DNA of 64,000 nucleotides from Isoetes taiwanensis (taxonomy: Eukaryota > Streptophyta > Lycopodiopsida > Isoetales > Isoetaceae): contig JAJEKV010000008.1 of assembly GCA_021234155.1 (NCBI GenBank), positions 17,026,006 to 17,090,005 on the forward strand, read 5' to 3'. The translations under genes were made by a program, and so were the position numbers. Within the stretch, counting starts at the first letter, position 1. Every line of letters begins with the position of its first letter. Below are positions 58,441 through 64,000 of this stretch, piece by piece. The notes beneath the pieces were generated by a model. The model ran no database searches. It was given only the letters and a program-made list of their open reading frames with translations, and was not told the DNA's origin.

Positions 58441-58980
58441 ATGTTATGCAGACCGCCTACCGCCATGGCCGACTTCTCGATTGGGACGAGTAGGAGTCAA
58501 CCTTACCCGCCGAGGACGAGGCTCCCGAGTATATTCATGGCTCATATTCTTGCAGCTTATAGAAACCGCAATGCCGAAAAGTCACCCTTTGTCATTTCCA
58601 CCATAGGTCAAGTAGACAAGAAGCCTTTTGTAATTCTTATGGATACGGAAGCACACATAATTTTGCTTCCCCTAGAATGGCTCCGGGGTCTTCAGACTTG
58701 AAACATTAAGGTCTCGACCAAGGCACATCACTCCTAGCCGCTGGTAAGGTCGGGCATACTCATGGCCGTCGCATCAATCTTAAGATGCAGTTGCCAGGTG
58801 CACCAGTGGCTTTGGGTGCCGAGTTGATGGACATTGGTAAATATGACCTCATTGTTGGTATGGAATTCTTGGCATCCCAGAAAAGCCAACATAGACTCAA
58901 GAGAAGAGGGAAGTTACCTTCAACGCAGCTAATGGAGCCAGCGTGACTATTAAAGGTGAACCCTTCAACCCTATCATGCG
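58441..58980 (+). pseudogene. Chromovirus aspartic protease
   Basis: It would cleave the polyprotein. PFVISTIGQVDKKPFVILMD leads into DTEAH at 58643-58655, where the family has D-[ST]-G-A. The sequence GATACGGAAGC is what loss of T in a CTGG would give, so the defect may be a sequence error. Shifted-frame text further on (KVGHTHGRRINLKMQLPG, then DIGKYDLIVGMEFL) is the rest of the protease fold, including its D-[IV]-[IL]-[IVL]-G-x-[DE] loop. Inactive as written. Confidence 0.75.
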
Positions 58981-59249
58981 CTCTATGTCCATCGACAGTT
59001 AGATAAAGCTATCGCAAAGGAAAAGCTCCTTTGCATCTTTTCCCTTGCGTCCATAGAGTCGATGCTAAAACGAAGCAAGTAATCGATACCTTGCCGGAAG
59101 GGATTGCTCGCCTTCTCCCGAATTTGGTGACCTTTTCCCGATGAGATTCGAAGCTTCCTCCTTTTTAGAGGGGTGGAATGTGAGATAGCTTTTAGAGCCC
59201 GGGTACCAAGCCTACTAGCAAGGCCCCGCATCGTATGAGTCCTCCGTAA

Positions 59250-60121
59250 TTGGCGTAACTTAAGAAGCAACTTCGAGCTACTAAACCTAGGTTTCATCCG
59301 ACCTAGTGTTTTCGCCTTTTGGCTCCTATTCTCTTCAAGAAAAAAGGACGGCTCGTTGAGGATGTGTATTGATTACCGGCAACTTAACAAGCATACCATC
59401 AAGAATCGCTATGCTTTGCCTAGGCGTGATGACCTAATGGATCAGTTACAAGGGGCCCTCCAGGGCGTAACTTTAAGAAGCAACTTCAGGAGCTACTAAA
59501 CCTAGGTTTCATCCGGACCTAGTGTTTATTTGGCCTCTATTCTCTTCGTTAAGAAAAAGGACGGCTCGTTGAGGATGTGTATTGATTACGGCAACTTAAC
59601 AAGCATACCATCAAGAATCGCTATGCTTTGCCTAGGGCGAGATGACCTAATGGATCGATTACAAGGGGCTAAGTATTTCTCAAAGATTGATCTACGCTGG
59701 GATACCATCGATAAGGATCAAGGGAGGACATCCATAACCCGCTTTTCAGACTAGGTATGGGCATTATGAATTTACGATTATGCCTTTTGGATTAACTAAT
59801 GCCCCAACGCTCATGCGACTAATGAATGATGTCTTCCGACAATACTTGGATGATTTTGTTGTTATCTTCTTCGACGACATTCTCATCTATAGTAAGACCC
59901 TCGAGGAGCATGAGAAACATCTCAGATTAGCCCTCCAAAAGCTAAGACGTCATCAGCTCTATGCTAAGTTCTCTAAGTGCAAGTTTGCCACTTCAAGGTC
60001 GAATTATTTGGGCCATATCATTTCTACAGAGGGAATTGCTACCCACCCGCAAAAAGATAGAGGCCGTAAGAGAATGGCCTATTCCGAGAATGTCTCCAAA
60101 GTCCGCAGCTTTTGGGATTAG
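59250..60121 (+). pseudogene. Chromovirus reverse transcriptase with internal duplication
   Basis: It copies element RNA into [15 protein letters not shown] (the K-x-DGS-x-R-x-C-x-DYR motif) appears twice because ~212 bases are tandemly duplicated (59252-59463 and 59464-59670). Then KYFSKIDL, a broken SGYHQ-type region at 59690-59716, and from 59780 an open frame: MPFGLTNAPTLMRLMNDVF, the active site VVIFFDDILIYSK (Phe-x-Asp-Asp) and LRRHQLYAKFSKCKF with NYLGHIIS. Non-functional as written. Confidence 0.9.
59252..59670 (+). repeat. 212-bp tandem duplication inside RT
   Basis: Both copies run from GGCGTAACTT-AAGAAGCAACTTC through CCTAGGTTTCATCCG, GACGGCTCGTTGAGGATG and ACCATCAAGAATCGCTATGC to TTACAAGGGGC. 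They differ by small indels and substitutions, mostly one-base steps. Either a real tandem duplication or a local misassembly. Confidence 0.9.
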
Positions 60122-60719
60122 CGTGGCTATCGAAAATTTTGTAAAGGATTTTGCGAAGATTGCAGCTCCCCTTACAAATCTCACAAAGCATGAGAAGGTG
60201 AAGGATTGGAGGGACCATTGGAAGACAAAAGTTCAGCAGAGTTTCCAGCAGCTTAAGGATGCCCTAACATCAGCACCAGTTCTCACATTGCCCGATCCTG
60301 AACAGGATAAGCTAGTGGCGACCGATGCCAGTAAAATTGCCACCGGTGGAGTCCTAATGCAGGAGGGGAGGGTTATTGCTTACGATTCAAAGAAGATGAA
60401 CGAGATGGAACAAATGATATCCCACCCATGATCGTAGAACTGCTGGTCGTTGTCCGCTCTGCCCGGATATGGAGACACTACCTTCTTGGTAGAAGATTCC
60501 AGCTTGGATACGGATCATCAAAGTCTCCGTTATTTATTCACCCAAATTAATCTCAACCTCCGGCCGGAGAAGATGGATGGAATTTCTCGAGGAGTATGAT
60601 TTTGAGATTATGTATAAGCTCCCGGCAAGCACAATGTGGTTGCGGATGCTTTATCACGCCCATCCCTTGGCTTAATTCAACCCATTGTAATGCCATTTCT
60701 ACACTCACCGCTGAGTTTG
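60122..60719 (+). pseudogene. Chromovirus RNase H, broken
   Basis: It degrades the RNA strand of the hybrid. QQSFQQLKDALTSAPVLTLP (tether) leads into KLVATDASKIATGGVLMQEG, with the first catalytic Asp in TDAS. The frame stops at 60429-60431 (MEQMISHP). Beyond it, shifted frames still show a TDHQSLRYLFTQ-like stretch near 60507 and, near 60600, DFEIMYK and VVADALSRP-like text, the domain's end. At least three frame breaks. Confidence 0.85.
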
Positions 60720-61817
60720 GGAAACAGATAGAGTTGCACCTTGGCCATGCATCCGTAGTTCTCGGACATTTGGGACACTTTGGCTAAGGAAGCCGCGACG
60801 GATGCGTAACGCCAGGCTTTTCGCGGCATATAAGAAGGAGGGCAACTTATTATATCACAAAGATAAGTTGTGTGTGCCGTAGACTTCGTGAGTACGGAAG
60901 CTCATTCTTCATGACACACACAATAGCCCTATAGTCGACACGCAGGTTTTATGAAAACCTACTTTAAAATTGCTCCAGCTATTTCGCCTTCCATGAAAAG
61001 GAAATTGCCAAGTACATTAGGGCAGCCGTCGTATGCCAAAAAACAAAAGCGAGCAAGTTATGATTCCGTGCGAAGTTGCAACCTCTCGGATGTGCCAAAT
61101 GCCAAATGGGAAGTGATAACCATGGATTTCATTGTGGCCCTTCCAAGAACTCTCCGGGATATGATGCCTTAATGGTTGTGGTCGACAAATTGTCGAAAAT
61201 GGCTCATTTCTTGCCATGTCGCACTAACGGATACCGCTTTTTGATACTCTCTCTCATTGCTCGCCAAGGAAATCTTCGATTACACGGAATGCCACGAGTA
61301 ATTGTGGGATAGGGATCCCAAATTTGTAAGTGCATTCTAGAAAGATTTCTTTGCCACCATTCGGACCAAGCTTGTTATGAGTACAAAGATATATCATCCT
61401 CAAACAGACGGCCGCATTTAAATGTACCAATCGTATTATAGAGGATATGCTAAGAAGTTATGTGTGGAGTAAGCAATCACAATAGGCTGACTATATTTAT
61501 CCGGGTCGAGTTTGCCTATAATAAAAAATGAAACAGAGTCTTCCGTATGTCTCCCTTTATGATAAACTATGGTTATCAATGTCTTTACCCGCATTACGCG
61601 GCATAATCCTCGCTTCTAAGGTTGAGGTTTCTCAAAACTCCTCCCGGAGATGCGTGCTCTGGTCGAAGAAGTTCGGGCTACTTATTATCGCGCTAAATGC
61701 CGAAGAGTGTAGCCGATAAACACGTAACCCCACGCCGCATTTTTCTGTGGGGGCGAATCAGTTTGGCTTAAGATTAAAGTAAAGCAGGCCAAGCTTAAGA
61801 TTGGCAATTGCAAAAAG
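60720..61817 (+). pseudogene. Chromovirus integrase, heavily broken
   Basis: It inserts the cDNA. HDTHNSPI text near 60908 is the His half of the HHCC zinc finger. The core is seen as NAKWEVITMDFIVALP (first catalytic Asp, in 60951-61172), then MVVVDKLSKMAHFLPCRT in another frame. DRDPKF-like text with the second Asp lies near 61311, and HPQTDGR text near 61397, where the catalytic Glu should follow but cannot be read. Stops occur in all frames. Confidence 0.82.
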
Positions 61818-62216
61818 TTGGCCCCTCGATGGGCTGGACCGTTCAGGATTATTGAGCGCGTTGGAGAACAAGCCTATCGCTTAGAATTGCCACCCCGCCT
61901 GAAGATCCATAAGGTCTTTCACGTGAGTCTTCTGAAGCAACACACCCCTGATCCAGAGGAGGTTTTGGAGACCCCAACCCTCCTAGAAATGACAGAGGAG
62001 CAACTCGAAATAGTGCCTGAAGCTCTTCTTGATCGAGCTTACAAACAAACCAGAAGGACTCAAATGTTGCAATACTTGGTTAAGTGGAAACACTTACCAC
62101 CGAGGATGCTAATGCGGGTGATGAAGATAGACCTTGACAAGCACTATCCGGATTTCATGGGGAATCTCAAGATCGCACCATCAACGATGCTATCAACCCC
62201 GGCAATGTACGGGTAA
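61818..62216 (+). CDS. Integrase C-terminus (GPF motif) and chromodomain
   Basis: Residues 1-45 (APRWAGPFRIIERVGEQAYR, HKVFHVSLLKQH) are the integrase C-terminal GPY/F module. Residues 70-115 (EALLDRAYKQTRRTQMLQYL, VKWKHLPP, then LDKHYPDF) are a chromodomain, which in chromoviruses steers insertion by binding modified histone tails. The expected acidic E-x-[DE]-x-x-W-E segment after the KW motif is displaced (RMLMRVMKI), suggesting a compensated frame shift around 62100-62120. It is the longest clean part of the integrase. Confidence 0.88.
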   Translation: MAPRWAGPFRIIERVGEQAYRLELPPRLKIHKVFHVSLLKQHTPDPEEVLETPTLLEMTEEQLEIVPEALLDRAYKQTRRTQMLQYLVKWKHLPPRMLMRVMKIDLDKHYPDFMGNLKIAPSTMLSTPAMYG

Positions 62217-62852
62217 GCTTAGAAGCCCCATTACCGTGGGTGCCGCCATAGGGGATGCATCGTAGATAATAACAAGTAGCCGATGATGAGATCACCTTGT
62301 GTTCTCTAGGACGGGTGTCATTAATAGCTTAATTCCACCACAACTTGTTGCAAAAACATATAGTTGATAGGCCGCTTCCTCTCGGGCCACAATGGGAACT
62401 TGACCAATCCCTATGCTGCAAGGAACCGCAAACCATAGACATGATAGATTCCCTGATAGATAGTATGTTTTTTTCTTTAAGTATTCTAAGGGGGTGGGCC
62501 CTTCAACCACAATTTCATCATATGTACTAACACACTGGTATGTGCCAAGAAGCGACGCGCCCCGCCCATGCTAGAGGGTTACCATGACCCGAACTCTTCG
62601 GGTTTGTTTTGCCTACATGTTTTGTTTATCTTTCCACTGATGTTGGTATTGGACTTGGGTCCTTAAACTGTTTGATTATGATAATCATGTTGAATGCACC
62701 ACAGTGCTTCAAATGTTTTGCAAACTTTAAAGTTTTGAATATATATATATATATATATTACTTTTCGGAAAAAATATCGGATTACCTTCCTTCATAATGT
62801 ATTTCGTTGTACATTTCTAACTAACCCCAATGCTGAGGACAGCATAAATTCT
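62217..62852. other. Chromovirus 3' untranslated region
   Basis: No coding text is recognised. An AT dinucleotide microsatellite lies at about 62740-62758. The region ends in the polypurine tract. Confidence 0.6.
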
Positions 62853-62865
62853 AAGGAGGGGAGAA
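62853..62865 (+). promoter_or_regulatory. Chromovirus polypurine tract
   Basis: AAGGAGGGGAGAA sits directly before the TG of the 3' LTR, the normal plus-strand primer for gypsy elements. Confidence 0.9.
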
Positions 62866-64000
62866 TGTGACGTTCCAAGTATTTATACGATGTACGTATA
62901 AATATTGAACACGTCACTCGGTATAGGTACGCCACCTGGGGTATGATAACCTAGGGGGTTGGCCACAATGGATTTAATTAGCTATGTTAACCAAATTATA
63001 AAGGATAATTATCTAAAGACATGTGATTAGGTCAATCCATAGTGGGAAGGCGCCATTTGGCATAACCCGGGTGGCCAAAGATGAGGGTTGCTAAACTAGG
63101 GCCACCAAAGGGAAGCCATCCTCATATTAGCCCACTTTCGACCCAAAGAAAGCGCCAGAGCAGCCGAGCGCCAGAAACAAGCTTGTTGTTCGTCCCCAGA
63201 TCGCCAAACACCCTTTCGCTGTTGCTGTTACCCCAGTACAGCCCCATGGAAGCACCCCTTGACAACGGGTCCAAATTCCAAACTCCGTTAGTGGTAGTTA
63301 GTTTGCAAATTGTAGAATAATACCGTATTCTTTTTCTCGATAGTTTTGGGTGAGATTAACCTTCTTTGGTAATTAGGAATACTTTTCAATTATGAATGAT
63401 GCCCCGTTATGGGATGGTCGATGTCTCTATGAGTCGGTTTAGTCGCCCAAAGAAACGGGATTAAAAGGGGGGGTAGAGGCCTCCCGAGCTTGAGTATAGA
63501 ATGCTCCTAGTACTTTCTTTAACACCCTAGTAGTTTCGCCTGTGGCACAAGAGCCCACCGGGTCATAGACGCTTATGGTCCGGGCTTAGCACCGCACAAA
63601 GGACACAAGGGTGAAGTAGGGGGTGGAGTCTTGCAACGAGCATAAAAGGCTCCCGAGACTCCTACAAGGGGCTAGGGCCTGATAGCCGGTCACGGGAGGG
63701 CCGGGTATGGGTCCGACACTCCTGGTGTAGTGGTGTGACCCGTATGGGGCACCATGCACTTTGAGTAGATTTAGGTGAGTAAGTCGGGCACGGATGCTGG
63801 GGTCGCCGACGCAAGACGCAGTCCTCTAGCTCACCCATGGAGCCACCGTGGATCCCGAAGGGGACGCCTCCCCAACCTCGCCTCATCGACCACCGTGTCA
63901 TGAACCCCGAGTAGGCTCAAAGGGTGATACCTTGAGACCGCTGCTTCCTGGCTATAGCTGGCCATAGCGAATCGACCCATCCGCAAAGTGTGCACTGTGA
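62866..64000 (+). repeat. Chromovirus 3' LTR, cut by window end
   Basis: It begins TGTGACGTTCC like the 5' LTR and matches it in order to the last bases of the window (GACCCATCCGCAAAGTGTGCA). Its first ~170 bases, including the nested palindrome, are almost unchanged. Later there are many CWG-type differences and single-base indels. Confidence 0.93.

Larger units (their letters stand above)
51319..64000 (+). mobile_element. Ty3/gypsy chromovirus with unusual pre-gag region
   Basis: LTR starts TGTGACGTTCCAAGTATTT occur at 51319 and 62866, the second preceded by a polypurine tract. Between them gag, protease, RT, RNase H, integrase and a C-terminal chromodomain are recognisable in the order typical of gypsy, and the chromodomain places it among chromoviruses. 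Every pol domain is broken. Total size is at least 12.7 kb with the 3' LTR cut by the window end. About 4 kb of extra reading frames lies before gag. No primer-binding site could be found, so the 5' LTR end is unknown. It inserted about 210 bases from the copia element. Confidence 0.93.

Overview
This is a nuclear plant window. It is AT-rich, gene-poor and full of transposable-element remains. The evidence for a plant is an intron-bearing GH5 endo-beta-mannanase of the plant MAN type, a PPR-protein remnant, a Ty1/copia element with an initiator-Met primer site, and a Ty3/gypsy chromovirus. A large repeat-rich genome (fern or other non-flowering plant) is a guess; nothing here fixes the species.

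Layout. 0-7.4 kb: no supportable gene, only short duplications and one strong hairpin. 7.4-10.74 kb: repeat-derived DNA ending in a convincing Helitron 3' terminus. 13.0-13.3 kb: decayed PPR E/E+ domain, followed by an array of ~180-bp units to 14.1 kb. 14-19.6 kb: no gene, two dispersed or tandem repeats. 19.6-25.16 kb: a cluster of duplicated blocks, one copy carrying a ~157-bp SINE-like insertion with target-site duplication. 25.98-27.17 kb: a degenerate but intron-containing tyrosine-recombinase gene (Crypton/DIRS/DUF3504-like). This is the most unusual coding remnant in the window. 30.3-31.9 kb: a diverged ~0.8-kb tandem duplication containing many small hairpin repeats. 34.57-36.64 kb (minus): the mannanase, five coding exons, with one 2-base frameshift just after its catalytic NEP motif. 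36.9-42 kb: a short dispersed repeat with a GGTA/GATA tract, and a pure-GC palindrome. 43.8-45.2 kb: two terminal-inverted-repeat elements side by side. 45.257-51.106 kb: a complete but broken copia element with both LTRs. 51.319 kb to the window end: a chromovirus whose 3' LTR runs off the window.

The chromovirus is atypical. About 4 kb of GC-rich reading frames separated by AT-rich spacers lies between the part of the 5' LTR that can be proved and gag, including an intact 185-codon ORF and a promoter-like block with a TGACGTCA palindrome. Gag, protease, RT, RNase H, integrase and chromodomain follow, all damaged.

A cross-cutting signal is that many breaks, and most visible differences between LTR pairs, fall where a CTG/CAG (CWG) site is expected and CG, CCG or CCGG is found. 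This occurs in both retroelements and once in the mannanase. It looks like CHG-methylation-linked sequencing or consensus error, so some apparent pseudogenisation may not be real.
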